DNA of 64,000 nucleotides from JBMYZL01 sp965661765 (GTDB taxonomy: Bacteria; Bacteroidota; Bacteroidia; Flavobacteriales_D; Sanyastnellaceae). The position numbers were made by a program, and so were the translations under genes. Every line of letters starts with the position of its first letter. Position 1 is the first letter of the stretch. Of this stretch, positions 7,533 through 16,618 are shown piece after piece. The stretch lies in NCBI GenBank assembly GCA_965661765.1, contig CBFIFE010000003.1, forward strand, positions 1 to 64,000, in the 5' to 3' direction. A model generated the notes under the pieces. The model was not told the DNA's origin. It saw nothing but the letters and a program-made list of their open reading frames with translations, and searched no databases.

Positions 7533-9407
7533 ATGGAGGAAAGGAAGGAACAGGCCCCGTCCACAGTCACTTACGACGAAGACAACATTCGGTCGCTCGA
7601 TTGGAAGGAGCACATTCGGATGCGTCCGGGCATGTACATCGGGAAATTGGGCGATGGGCAATCTGCGGACGATGGAATTTACGTGTTGCTCAAGGAGGTC
7701 ATGGACAATTGCATCGATGAGCACGCGATGGGTCATGGCAAGCGAATTGATGTCACGATCCGGGAAGGTGAGGTGCGGGTCCGCGATTATGGAAGGGGAA
7801 TCCCCCTGGGCAAGGTTGTGGATTGCGTCTCGAAAATCAACACAGGCGGGAAGTACGACTCGCGGGCCTTCAAGAAGTCCGTGGGGTTGAATGGTGTCGG
7901 TACAAAAGCGGTGAATGCCCTTTCGAGTCACTTTGTTGTCCAAAGTTTTCGCGAGGGCCAATCCAAGCTCGCAGCGTTTCAAATCGGGGAATTGGTCCAA
8001 GATGCGGCGCTAGAAGAAACGGCGGAGCGCAACGGGACACGGATTGTTTTCAGGCCAGATGAGACCGTCTTCAAAGGTTATGGCTACCGCATGGAGCACG
8101 TGGAGAGGTTGCTTTGGAATTACGCATACCTCAACACCGGGCTGTCGATCTACCTCAATGGGGAGAAGTTTCGCAGCGAAAATGGATTGAAGGACCTGTT
8201 GGAGAATGAACTCGATGCCGATCCTCGCTATCCCGTGGTTCATTTGATTGGTGATGACATCGAGGTGGCCATCACGCACACCGATGCGTACGGAGAAGAT
8301 TATCAGAGCTTTGTCAACGGGCAATACACGCCCCAAGGTGGCACACATCAGTCTGCCTTTCGCGAGGCCTATGTTCGGGTCGTTCGGGATTTTTACGGCA
8401 AGGAATACGATGCCGCTGATGTCCGCGGCGGCATCAAGGCAGCGGTCTCGGTGAAGGTGGAAGAACCCGTCTTTGAAAGCCAGACAAAGACGAAGTTGGG
8501 TTCGGCCGAAATGGGGCCAGACCGACCGACACTGAAGAGCTTTGTCTACGATTTTTTGAAGCGCGAACTGGACAATTTCCTGCACCGCAATGAGGAAATT
8601 GCATCAGCGCTGCAATCCAGAATCCTTCAAAGCGAAAGAGAAAGGAAGGACCTCGCGGGCATCAAGAAACTGGCTCGAGAGCGCGCAAAGAAGGCGTCGT
8701 TGCACAACAAGAAGCTTCGCGACTGTCGCCTGCACTTTGGCGACAAGAACGATCGCCACGAGGAAACGACCTTGTTCATCACAGAGGGAGACTCGGCATC
8801 CGGAAGCATCACGAAGGCACGGGATGTCAAGACCCAGGCTGTGTTCAGTTTGAAGGGAAAGCCTTTGAATTGCTTTGGGCTGACGAAGAAGGTCGTCTAC
8901 GAGAACGAAGAGTTCAATCTGCTTCAAGCGGCGCTCAATATTGAAGACGGGCTGGAGAGCTTGCGGTACAAGAATGTGGTCATTGCAACAGATGCCGACG
9001 TCGATGGGATGCACATTCGCCTGTTGTTGATCACGTTCTTTTTGCAGTTTTTCCCAGATTTGGTCAAAAGGGGTCACCTCTTCGTGTTGCAAACGCCCCT
9101 GTTCCGAGTGCGAGACAAGAAGCAAACCTTTTACTGCTACAGCGATGAGGAGCGGCAGCGCGCCATTCAGACCATCGGCAAGAAGGCCGAAATCACCCGG
9201 TTCAAGGGGCTCGGTGAAATCAGCCCCGATGAGTTTCGTGGCTTCATCGGTGAGGACATCCGGCTCGACCCCGTGGTCATCGGCAAGGACTCCAGTTTGA
9301 AGGAGATGTTGGGCTTTTTCATGGGCAAGAACACCCCAGACCGACAGCAGTTTATCATTGAAAACCTCCGTGTGGAGAAGGACGAAGTTGAAGAGATTGC
9401 AGGATGA
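7533..9407 (+). CDS. parE: DNA topoisomerase IV subunit B (ParE/GyrB type)
   Basis: The 624-residue ATPase/TOPRIM subunit of a type IIA topoisomerase has the GHKL ATP site with 'EVMDNCIDE', then 'DYGRGIPLG', 'GLNGVGTKAVNAL' and 'YTPQGGTH'. The TOPRIM domain has 'TEGDSASGSI' and 'DADVDGMHI' (Mg-binding Asp cluster). It ends in the usual C-terminal 'MGKNTPDRQ'-type segment. With ParC it decatenates daughter chromosomes. I chose the ATG at 7533 rather than 7491: the family normally begins shortly before 'DNIRSLDWKEHIRMRPGMYIG', and a TAATTTG box (7519-7525) lies 7 bases upstream of it. It overlaps parC by 4 bases. Confidence 0.95.
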   Translation: MEERKEQAPSTVTYDEDNIRSLDWKEHIRMRPGMYIGKLGDGQSADDGIYVLLKEVMDNCIDEHAMGHGKRIDVTIREGEVRVRDYGRGIPLGKVVDCVSKINTGGKYDSRAFKKSVGLNGVGTKAVNALSSHFVVQSFREGQSKLAAFQIGELVQDAALEETAERNGTRIVFRPDETVFKGYGYRMEHVERLLWNYAYLNTGLSIYLNGEKFRSENGLKDLLENELDADPRYPVVHLIGDDIEVAITHTDAYGEDYQSFVNGQYTPQGGTHQSAFREAYVRVVRDFYGKEYDAADVRGGIKAAVSVKVEEPVFESQTKTKLGSAEMGPDRPTLKSFVYDFLKRELDNFLHRNEEIASALQSRILQSERERKDLAGIKKLARERAKKASLHNKKLRDCRLHFGDKNDRHEETTLFITEGDSASGSITKARDVKTQAVFSLKGKPLNCFGLTKKVVYENEEFNLLQAALNIEDGLESLRYKNVVIATDADVDGMHIRLLLITFFLQFFPDLVKRGHLFVLQTPLFRVRDKKQTFYCYSDEERQRAIQTIGKKAEITRFKGLGEISPDEFRGFIGEDIRLDPVVIGKDSSLKEMLGFFMGKNTPDRQQFIIENLRVEKDEVEEIAG

Positions 9408-12040
9408 GTGAAGAATTGAATGACGAGCAGATCACCCCAGAGGGCGAGGGCGAACAATTGGAACGGGTCATCCAGGTGGCCGGCATGTACAATGACTATT
9501 TCCTCGACTACGCGAGTTATGTGATTTTGGAGCGGGCTGTGCCGCACCAAAACGATGGATTGAAACCCGTGCAACGCCGGATTTTGCACAGTTTGGAAGA
9601 ACTCGACGATGGGCGATTCCACAAGGTGGCCAATGTCATCGGCAACACCATGAAGTACCACCCCCACGGGGATGCTTCGATCGGGGATGCGATGGTTCAA
9701 ATTGGGCAAAAGGAGTTGTTGTTGGATTGCCAAGGCAATTGGGGCAATATCCACACGGGGGACAGGGCGGCTGCGCCACGTTACATTGAGGTGCGGCTGT
9801 CCAAGTTTGCGAAGGAGGTGCTGTTCAACAAAAAGACGACGAATTGGCTCCTGAGTTACGACGGCAGAAACCAAGAACCGGATACGTTGCCGGTCAAATT
9901 CCCCTTGCTGTTGGCCCAAGGTGTGGAGGGCATCGCGGTGGGTTTGGCATGCCGCACGCTGCCTCACAATTTTCTGGAGTTGTGTGACGCGAGCATTGCC
10001 ACTTTGCTCGGCAAATCCTTCACGCTTTATCCAGACTTTCCCACGGCGGGAATGGCAGATGTAGAGAATTACAACGACGGTTTGCGCGGGGGACGGGTGC
10101 GGGTGCGGGGGCGCATTGAAAAAGAAGACAACAAAACCCTCGTGGTCCGGGAATTGCCGTTTGGGGTCACCACTTCCTCATTGATTGACAGCATCTTGAA
10201 GGCGAATGACAAGGGCAAGATCAAAATCAAGCGGGTAGAGGACAACACGGCTGACGTGGTGGAAGTGGTCATTCATTTGGCCAACAACGTGAGCCCAGAC
10301 AAAACCATCGACGCGCTCTTCGCCTTCACGGATTGCGAGGTGAGTTTGGCCCCCAATTCCACGGTCATTCTTCAAGACAAGCCGCACTTCCTAGGCGTGT
10401 GTGAATTGCTGCGGATTTCAGCGGAGAACACCAAGGGTTTGCTCCAACTCGAGTTGGAGATTGAGCTCGGCGAGCTGCGCGAGAAATGGCACTTCGCCTC
10501 CCTGGAAAAGATTTTCATCGAACAGCGGATTTACCGCGATATCGAAGAATGCGAGACATGGGAGGCCATTCTGGAAACCATCCACGCAGGATTGGCGCCA
10601 CACGTTCAGCACTTGATTCGTCCGGTCACCGATGAAGACGTGACGCGGTTGACAGAAATCCGGATCAAGCGCATCTCAAAGTTTGATGGTTTCAAGGCTG
10701 ATCAGTTGATCGCAGGGCTCGAAGCAGATATCGAACAAGTTCAATACCACTTGGACCACCTGACGGAATATGCTGTGGATTGGTTCAAGATGCTCAAAAC
10801 CAAATACGGCAAGGGGCGCGAGCGCAAGACCGAATTGCGATCGTTCGAATCGATTGACAGGGCAGTGGTGGCTGTGGCCAACGAAAAGTTGTATGTCAAC
10901 CGCGAGGAGGGATTTGTGGGCACGGGACTCAAACGTGGTGAAGGAGAATTCGTCAGCGATTGCAGCGACATCGATGACATCATTGTCATTCGCAAAGACG
11001 GGGTGATGCAAGTGTCAAAGGTCAGTTCGAAAGCATTTTTCGGAAAAGACATCCTCCATGTGGGGGTGTGGAACCGTGGCGACGAGCGCACCATTTACAA
11101 TTGCATCTACCTCGATGGGGAGACCGGGCGAAGCATGATGAAGCGTTTTTCGGTCACGTCCATCACGCGCGACCGCGAATACCCGATCACAAAGGGAACA
11201 CCCCGATCTCGAATCTTGTACTTCACCGCAAACCCCAATGGCGAGGCTGAGGTGGTCTCGGTGTATTTGCGCGCCACCACACGTGCAAAAAAGCTCAAGT
11301 TCGATGTGAACTTTGCGGATTTGGCCGTCAAGGGACGTGGGGCCGGGGGAAATTTGGTGACAAAACACCCCATCCGAAAGATTGAATTGAGCGAGGAAGG
11401 TGTTTCAACGCTGGGGGCCTTGAAGGTTTGGTACGACGAAACCGTTCGCCGCTTGAACGCAGATGGCAGAGGTCAGTTCTTGGGCGATTTCCAGGCGGAT
11501 GACCGAATCCTGGTGGTCTTGTCCACGGGCGAATACCTCTTCACCGGTTTCGATTTGAGCACCCATTTTGACGACAAAATGATTCATTTGGAGAAATGGA
11601 ATCCTGACCGTCCGATGAGCGTGGTGTACTTTGAGGGGGAAAAGGAGGATTGGTATGTCAAGCGATTTTTGCCTGAATTTGTGGCCAAACCGTTTTCGTT
11701 CATCGGGGATCATGAAGGCTCTCGGCTGGGCGTGGTGAGCACCTTGTATCATCCGCAGGTCCGCATCCGATACAACCGACGGTACAAAGAAACCCGGGAT
11801 CGTGAAGACGATGTGATGGACGTCAGCGAATTCATTGCCGTCAAAGGCATGCGGGCGCTGGGGAACAAATTGAGCGTTTTGCCCGTCACCGAGGTGAGCC
11901 TCGATCCGGCCATCGAGTCCCTCGAGGCGGCAGCGGAAGCAGAGCACTTGTCGGCAGCCATTCCAACAGCCCCGGAACAGGGAGGAGAATCCGAGGATGA
12001 AGAACAGGCACCATCAGCCGGGCCGACGTTGTTTGATTGA
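9404..12040 (+). CDS. parC: DNA topoisomerase IV subunit A (ParC/GyrA type)
   Basis: The 878-residue DNA breakage-reunion subunit has 'DGLKPVQRRIL', 'KYHPHGDASIGDAM' and 'GNWGNIHTGDRAAAPRYIEV'; Arg126-Tyr127 are the catalytic Arg and DNA-linking Tyr. A winged-helix/tower region is followed by a coiled region ending near residue 465 and a C-terminal beta-pinwheel-like part (about 500-830). An acidic, low-complexity tail (about 835-878) is probably disordered. The start overlaps parE by 4 bases, as expected for two subunits made in equal amounts. Confidence 0.95.
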   Translation: MSEELNDEQITPEGEGEQLERVIQVAGMYNDYFLDYASYVILERAVPHQNDGLKPVQRRILHSLEELDDGRFHKVANVIGNTMKYHPHGDASIGDAMVQIGQKELLLDCQGNWGNIHTGDRAAAPRYIEVRLSKFAKEVLFNKKTTNWLLSYDGRNQEPDTLPVKFPLLLAQGVEGIAVGLACRTLPHNFLELCDASIATLLGKSFTLYPDFPTAGMADVENYNDGLRGGRVRVRGRIEKEDNKTLVVRELPFGVTTSSLIDSILKANDKGKIKIKRVEDNTADVVEVVIHLANNVSPDKTIDALFAFTDCEVSLAPNSTVILQDKPHFLGVCELLRISAENTKGLLQLELEIELGELREKWHFASLEKIFIEQRIYRDIEECETWEAILETIHAGLAPHVQHLIRPVTDEDVTRLTEIRIKRISKFDGFKADQLIAGLEADIEQVQYHLDHLTEYAVDWFKMLKTKYGKGRERKTELRSFESIDRAVVAVANEKLYVNREEGFVGTGLKRGEGEFVSDCSDIDDIIVIRKDGVMQVSKVSSKAFFGKDILHVGVWNRGDERTIYNCIYLDGETGRSMMKRFSVTSITRDREYPITKGTPRSRILYFTANPNGEAEVVSVYLRATTRAKKLKFDVNFADLAVKGRGAGGNLVTKHPIRKIELSEEGVSTLGALKVWYDETVRRLNADGRGQFLGDFQADDRILVVLSTGEYLFTGFDLSTHFDDKMIHLEKWNPDRPMSVVYFEGEKEDWYVKRFLPEFVAKPFSFIGDHEGSRLGVVSTLYHPQVRIRYNRRYKETRDREDDVMDVSEFIAVKGMRALGNKLSVLPVTEVSLDPAIESLEAAAEAEHLSAAIPTAPEQGGESEDEEQAPSAGPTLFD

Positions 12041-12101
12041 GGAAGCGGCAAAGGATTTTGCGGGTTCCTTGCGTTCGTGTAGAATTTACACTAAGACGCC
12101 G

Positions 12102-12109
12102 TAATTTCG
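12102..12109 (+). promoter_or_regulatory. -7-like promoter box before the GH13 amylase
   Basis: TAATTTCG matches the variant TAnnTTCG and lies 5 bases before the ATG at 12115. It supports that ATG over the longer open frame reaching back to 12037. Confidence 0.4.
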
Positions 12110-12114
12110 CGATC

Positions 12115-13581
12115 ATGAGGACACAATTCTTGACATCGGCGTTCGCCTTGGCAGCTGTGGCGTTGAGCACAAGCTGCGGCGAGGGTGCCGCAGTGAAACA
12201 AGCCACGAGCGAGGCGGAGATTCTGAGCAGCGACAGTTTGGCCGTCGCGGACGTCTTGGTGCATCCAGCATGGTCGAAAAATGCGACCATTTATGAAGTC
12301 AACATTCGCCAGCATACCCCGGAAGGCACATTCAATGCATTTGCAGCGGACATCCCGAGATTGAAAGCATTGGGGGTGGACATCCTTTGGCTGATGCCCA
12401 TCCACCCGATTGGTGAGGTGAACCGAAAAGGAGGTGAAAACGCGGACAATTACATCGCCGAACCTGGCAGTGGCAGTTTGGGGTCGCCCTACAGTGTCAA
12501 GGATTACCTCGCGGTCAACCCCGATTATGGCACGATGGCAGACTTCCAGCGGCTCGTGAAGACGGCGCATGACAATGGATTGAAGGTCATCTTGGATTGG
12601 GTGGCGAATCACACCGCATTTGACAGCGAGTGGACCCGAAAACACCCGGAATTCTTTTTGTTGGACGAGGAAGGCGAGTTGCAGCCCCCACTTGGCACGG
12701 ATTGGTGGGACGTCACCCAGCTCGATTGGGCGAAGGGCAAAGAAAATGGCCTGTATGACGCCATGGACGCTGCACTCGATTTTTGGGTTGAGGTGGCGGA
12801 CATCGATGGGTATCGTTGTGACGTGGCGATGAAGGTGCCCACAGATTTCTGGGAGCAAGCCCGCCGATCCCTTGAAGAAATCAAGCCGGACGTCTTCATG
12901 CTGGCAGAAGCAGAAGAGCCCGATCACCACAACCGAGCATTCGACATGTCTTATGCCTGGCATTTGCACCACTTGTACAACCAAATCGCCACAGGTGCCT
13001 TTCCACTGGATTCGCTTCGAGACCACTTGGATCATGAATTGGAGCGGTTTGGTCGAGCGGCTTACCGGATGAGTTTCGTGACAAACCACGATGAAAACTC
13101 TTGGAACGGCACCCTCCGCGAACGGATGGGGGACAATGCAGACGCTGTGACTGTCCTTGCGGGCACCTTGATGGGGATGCCATTGATTTACAGCGGTCAA
13201 GAAGCCGGTTTGGACAAACGGTTGCGGTTTTTTGAAAAGGACACGGTGGTGTGGGGTGATTACAGCCGAACAGCATTTTACCAGGACATCAACAGGTTGA
13301 ATCACGATGAACAGGCCCTGTGGAATGGATCGGCTGGAGCGTGGCCTGTTGAGATTCCCACCCCGTATGCTGCAGATGTTTTCGCGTTTCACCGGACCAC
13401 TGCAGATGGGGCAAGCCAAATCCTCACCGCCATCAACCTCTCCAGCACGCCGCATGCCATCGTCCTGCCGCTTGATTCTTCAGCACATGAACTGGAGATG
13501 TCGTCTTCAGGACTTGGGTGGGCAGGGAAGGGCGAAGCGATGTTGCCCGCCAACGGTTTTGCCGTTTGGTCGAAAAAATGA
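12115..13581 (+). CDS. GH13 alpha-amylase family lipoprotein
   Basis: The 488-residue protein has a lipoprotein signal (Cys at about residue 21 in 'LSTSCGEG'), so it is probably anchored in the envelope. The catalytic barrel shows the four GH13 regions: 'DWVANHTA'; 'YRCDVAM' with nucleophile Asp236; 'AEAEEP' with acid/base Glu265; and 'TNHDENSW' with Asp326. It ends with a C-terminal beta domain. GH13 enzymes act on alpha-1,4 or 1,6 glucans; the exact specificity (maltogenic, neopullulanase-like) cannot be read from sequence alone. No SusC/SusD pair or other starch genes lie nearby, so it appears to be an orphan. Confidence 0.88.
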   Translation: MRTQFLTSAFALAAVALSTSCGEGAAVKQATSEAEILSSDSLAVADVLVHPAWSKNATIYEVNIRQHTPEGTFNAFAADIPRLKALGVDILWLMPIHPIGEVNRKGGENADNYIAEPGSGSLGSPYSVKDYLAVNPDYGTMADFQRLVKTAHDNGLKVILDWVANHTAFDSEWTRKHPEFFLLDEEGELQPPLGTDWWDVTQLDWAKGKENGLYDAMDAALDFWVEVADIDGYRCDVAMKVPTDFWEQARRSLEEIKPDVFMLAEAEEPDHHNRAFDMSYAWHLHHLYNQIATGAFPLDSLRDHLDHELERFGRAAYRMSFVTNHDENSWNGTLRERMGDNADAVTVLAGTLMGMPLIYSGQEAGLDKRLRFFEKDTVVWGDYSRTAFYQDINRLNHDEQALWNGSAGAWPVEIPTPYAADVFAFHRTTADGASQILTAINLSSTPHAIVLPLDSSAHELEMSSSGLGWAGKGEAMLPANGFAVWSKK

Positions 13582-13594
13582 CGAGTTTTGCTTC

Positions 13595-14029
13595 ATGATG
13601 GATGAACCCAAAAAAGTGCCTGCGCGCATCGCGTTGATTGCCCACGATGGGAAAAAAGACGCCTTGCATGCGTTTGTTGGAAAAAACTTGGCCTTTTTCG
13701 GAGAGTTTCGGTTGGTGGCCACGGGGACAACAGGGCAGCGCATTGCCTCCTTGGGGCTCACCGTGGAGCGGTGTGCTTCTGGGCCGTTGGGCGGAGATGC
13801 GCAAATTGCCGCTCAAATCACGGAGGGAGATGTGCATGCGGTGATTTTTTTCCGGGACCCCATGGGCAAGCATCCGCATGAACCTGACATCAACATGTTG
13901 CTGAGGCAGTGCGATGTGCACGACATTCCGCTTGCAACGAATGCCGCTTCTGCGGATTCGTTGATTTTTGGCCTGAAGGGTTGGTTGGCGTCCAAGGCAG
14001 TCCAGGCAGGTCCCGATGGCGAAGGGTGA
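13595..14029 (+). CDS. mgsA: Methylglyoxal synthase
   Basis: The 144-residue protein matches MgsA, which converts dihydroxyacetone phosphate to methylglyoxal and phosphate. It has 'ALIAHDGKKDAL' (His/Asp/Lys near the phosphate site), 'ATGTTGQRI' (phosphate-binding loop), 'SGPLGGDAQIAA' with catalytic Asp, and 'FFRDPMGKHPHEPDI'. Length fits the family. ATG codons occur at 13595 and 13598; the frame stays open upstream inside the amylase gene, which I regard as noise. It follows the amylase by 13 bases and overlaps prmC by 14 bases. Confidence 0.93.
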   Translation: MMDEPKKVPARIALIAHDGKKDALHAFVGKNLAFFGEFRLVATGTTGQRIASLGLTVERCASGPLGGDAQIAAQITEGDVHAVIFFRDPMGKHPHEPDINMLLRQCDVHDIPLATNAASADSLIFGLKGWLASKAVQAGPDGEG

Positions 14030-14945
14030 GGGACAAGCCAGCGGAAAATGGCCGGCTTCCAATTCAGAACCTGCAGTTCGATCTTGGTTGACCACAAGGC
14101 TTCAGAAGCAATTCACAGAAGACCCCCGGGAGGGTCAAGCCCTGTTGCGGTGGATGCTGGAGGCGGCATCAGGAAAGCCGCTCGGGGTGCGCATGATGGC
14201 TGCTCCCTTCCGATTTTCTGAACACGAGCTCAACGTTTTGGCGGCTTGGTCTGAGGGTGTGCGAAACGGCAGGCCCATTCAGCACATGATCGGCCAAGTC
14301 ATGTTTATGGGACTTTCCCTGGAAGTGGGGCCGGTTGCCCTGGTGCCCCGGCCCGAAACGGAAGAAATGACGGCCGCCACTGCACAATGGCTTCTGGACA
14401 AGTTCAAAGCATCCCCATCCTCGGATTTGCGGGGGGTGGATGTGGGCACAGGATCAGGTTGCATTGCCGTTTCCTTGAAGCATCACCTGGCCGATTGGCC
14501 ATTCGAGATGGTGGCTGAGGATGTTTCCCAAGAGGCGCTGGCACTCGCTCAAAGAAATGCAGCGCGGGCAGGCGTGAACGTAAATTTCCGGTATCAAGAC
14601 GCTTTGAATTTCATGCCGGGTGAAGGGGAGGCCTGGGACCTTGTCATTTCCAATCCCCCGTACATTCCCGCTTCCGAACGGGAGCTGCTTCCTGAAGTCG
14701 TTCGATTGCATGACCCCGACTTGGCCCTCTTCGTTCCAGATGAGCAGCCGCTGTTGTTTTATGAAGCGCTGCTTCGACGATGCATGAGAGGTGGACTTCG
14801 TCCAGGCGGTGCCTGCGTTGTGGAGTGTCATGAGCTGTTCGCCAGCGCCGTAGCGAAATTGTTTTCCACCGACTTCGACGATGTGCGCGTGGAAAATGAC
14901 CTCCAGGGAAAGCCCCGATTCGTCTGGGCAGTTGCGCCCAAATGA
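14016..14945 (+). CDS. prmC: Peptide chain release factor N5-glutamine methyltransferase
   Basis: The 309-residue protein has the PrmC/HemK layout. A helical N-terminal domain is followed by a Rossmann methyltransferase domain with 'VPRPETEEM', the SAM motif 'GVDVGTGSGCIAVSL' and the catalytic 'NPPYIP' at residues 213-218. It methylates the Gln of the GGQ motif of release factors 1 and 2. It overlaps mgsA by 14 bases, so the two are likely cotranscribed. The 29 bases to the convergent protease gene hold no clear terminator. Confidence 0.92.
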   Translation: MAKGEGQASGKWPASNSEPAVRSWLTTRLQKQFTEDPREGQALLRWMLEAASGKPLGVRMMAAPFRFSEHELNVLAAWSEGVRNGRPIQHMIGQVMFMGLSLEVGPVALVPRPETEEMTAATAQWLLDKFKASPSSDLRGVDVGTGSGCIAVSLKHHLADWPFEMVAEDVSQEALALAQRNAARAGVNVNFRYQDALNFMPGEGEAWDLVISNPPYIPASERELLPEVVRLHDPDLALFVPDEQPLLFYEALLRRCMRGGLRPGGACVVECHELFASAVAKLFSTDFDDVRVENDLQGKPRFVWAVAPK

Positions 14946-14974
14946 ATCTCAGTGGTGACCTGGACGTTGAGGGG

Positions 14975-16618
14975 TCAGTCCGCTGATCCAGGTTCTGGGT
15001 TGTCCCAGTCCAACCCCAATCCGTCCGCCAGGTAATGTGTGGGAATGGCGAAGCCGATGCCTTCGACGCCGAGGCCAAAAACCTTTTGATTCACAATCCC
15101 AATCAAAGTTCCCTGGGCATCCACCAATGCGCCACCGCTGTTGCCAGGAGAGATGCTCACATCAGACTGAATCAACGTCCGATTGCCGTCCTTGCGCCTT
15201 CCTGAAATGATGCCTTTGGTCAACGTGGCACCGAGTTCAACGTCGTAGGGTGTTCCGATGGCAAACACCTCATCGCCCACGGCAATGCCCTCACTCAAGT
15301 CAATGGCAAACGGGACGAGGCCTGTGGTGTCCACTTTGATCAAGGCCAAATCAAACAAGGGTTCCCAACGCTCAATCTCGGCAACCAACTTCGTGCCATC
15401 CTCGAAGAACACTTCATAAGTCAAGGTCGTGTCCCCGACAACATGGTGATTCGTCACAATCCATCCATCTTCACTGATGATGCAACCGCTTCCATGACCA
15501 TCCGATGCATTGATGGTGACCACCGACGGCAAGGCCCGAGCCACCTTTCCTTCTGAAGGAGCCACCGGCGTCAGTTCGATGGTTTCCCAATCTTTCTTCC
15601 ACATGGCCGCCCATTCAGATTCCGAGACCCAGCTGTCGAGAATTACAGGTGAGGAGATGGCGTCAAACATGCTGTGAATCAATGCATCAGATACCAATTC
15701 TCGGTCCAGTCCATCCGTGGGGTCGTACGGGCCCCACACGGACGTCGACGCCAAGGACAGGGTGTCTGTTTCCATATCATAGGCATTGTGCATCCACCAC
15801 TCGGAGCTGACATCATAGCGGACAACGCCCGCGACGCGATGTTCTTCCACTTTTGTGAGCGCTCCTGCAATCTTCACAGCATTTCCTTTCTCAAACAAGG
15901 AACCCGCGTCGTCTTCTTGGTATCCCTGCAGGATCAACACCTCTGCCATGTCCTCGTCCAAATTCGAGTATTCCAGTTCGATGGCTTCATCGGATTCTCG
16001 TTTGTACTCGTTGTGGTTGCGGTCGAAGTCGCGCATGGTTTCATAATACGCCCAGCTGTGCATCCCTGAGTCGATGCGCATGTGGAAGCCTTCAATCAAC
16101 AAGTTGGTGGTGTCGTTGTCACAGGTGGGCATGGGCGTCAAGGACGGCAGGTCATATGCCCGTTCATACACGCGTTTGGGCGGAGCCAAAAGTCCCAGAC
16201 CATTATAGAATGCCAGGCCAAAACCCAATCCTGCCCAAAGACCCGCGTTTTCTGTTTCAGCCCCCTCAGACAAACCACGTCCCATCATGGCAACACCGGC
16301 TGCGGTCAAGCCAGCATCAACCATTTTCAGGGGGTTGCGCTGGGTGGGGAACAGCGGAACAGTTGCCGGGAAATAGCCCTCCTTGGATACCTGAACGATG
16401 TGGTATTCTTCTGTGTTGTTCAACGAAACTTCGGCTTGATCGTAGCCTTCGAGTTCGTAGTAAAAACCCTCGTCCCAGTCCCATTCATCAAGTGAAATGG
16501 CCACGCTGTCCACGTCCATGGCAATGGACATTTCTGCTTTCGTGGCAAAGTTCAGGGCCGAGCAAGACGGCAGCAAGGCGGCGGCGGTGGCAAGGCCGAG
16601 AATGGTGTGAGTCCTCAT
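14975..16618 (-). CDS. Lipoprotein with C-terminal trypsin/HtrA-like serine protease domain
   Basis: The 547-residue protein begins with a lipoprotein signal (Cys at about residue 19, 'LLPSCSALNF'). Residues about 25-350 match no family I know; they include a PEGA-like stretch ('HIVQVSKEGYFPAT'), a Gly/Ala-rich hydrophobic segment and an acidic region. Residues about 360-540 form a chymotrypsin-fold protease with His392 ('TNHHVVG'), Asp423 ('DLALIKV') and Ser494 ('SPGNSGGAL'), so the triad is complete. No PDZ domain follows, unlike classic DegP/HtrA. Its start overlaps the stop of the beta-barrel gene by ATGA, implying a functional pair in the envelope. Confidence 0.82.
   Translation of the reverse strand: MRTHTILGLATAAALLPSCSALNFATKAEMSIAMDVDSVAISLDEWDWDEGFYYELEGYDQAEVSLNNTEEYHIVQVSKEGYFPATVPLFPTQRNPLKMVDAGLTAAGVAMMGRGLSEGAETENAGLWAGLGFGLAFYNGLGLLAPPKRVYERAYDLPSLTPMPTCDNDTTNLLIEGFHMRIDSGMHSWAYYETMRDFDRNHNEYKRESDEAIELEYSNLDEDMAEVLILQGYQEDDAGSLFEKGNAVKIAGALTKVEEHRVAGVVRYDVSSEWWMHNAYDMETDTLSLASTSVWGPYDPTDGLDRELVSDALIHSMFDAISSPVILDSWVSESEWAAMWKKDWETIELTPVAPSEGKVARALPSVVTINASDGHGSGCIISEDGWIVTNHHVVGDTTLTYEVFFEDGTKLVAEIERWEPLFDLALIKVDTTGLVPFAIDLSEGIAVGDEVFAIGTPYDVELGATLTKGIISGRRKDGNRTLIQSDVSISPGNSGGALVDAQGTLIGIVNQKVFGLGVEGIGFAIPTHYLADGLGLDWDNPEPGSAD

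Noticed and set aside
7425..8000. N-terminal extension of the pepD frame into parE
   Set aside because: It would make PepD far too long and is antisense to the conserved ParE N-terminus. The ATG at 7424 gives the family length.
12091..13455. 454-codon open frame on the minus strand opposite the GH13 amylase
   Set aside because: The amylase strand carries all catalytic motifs; the antisense product shows no domain or start signal.
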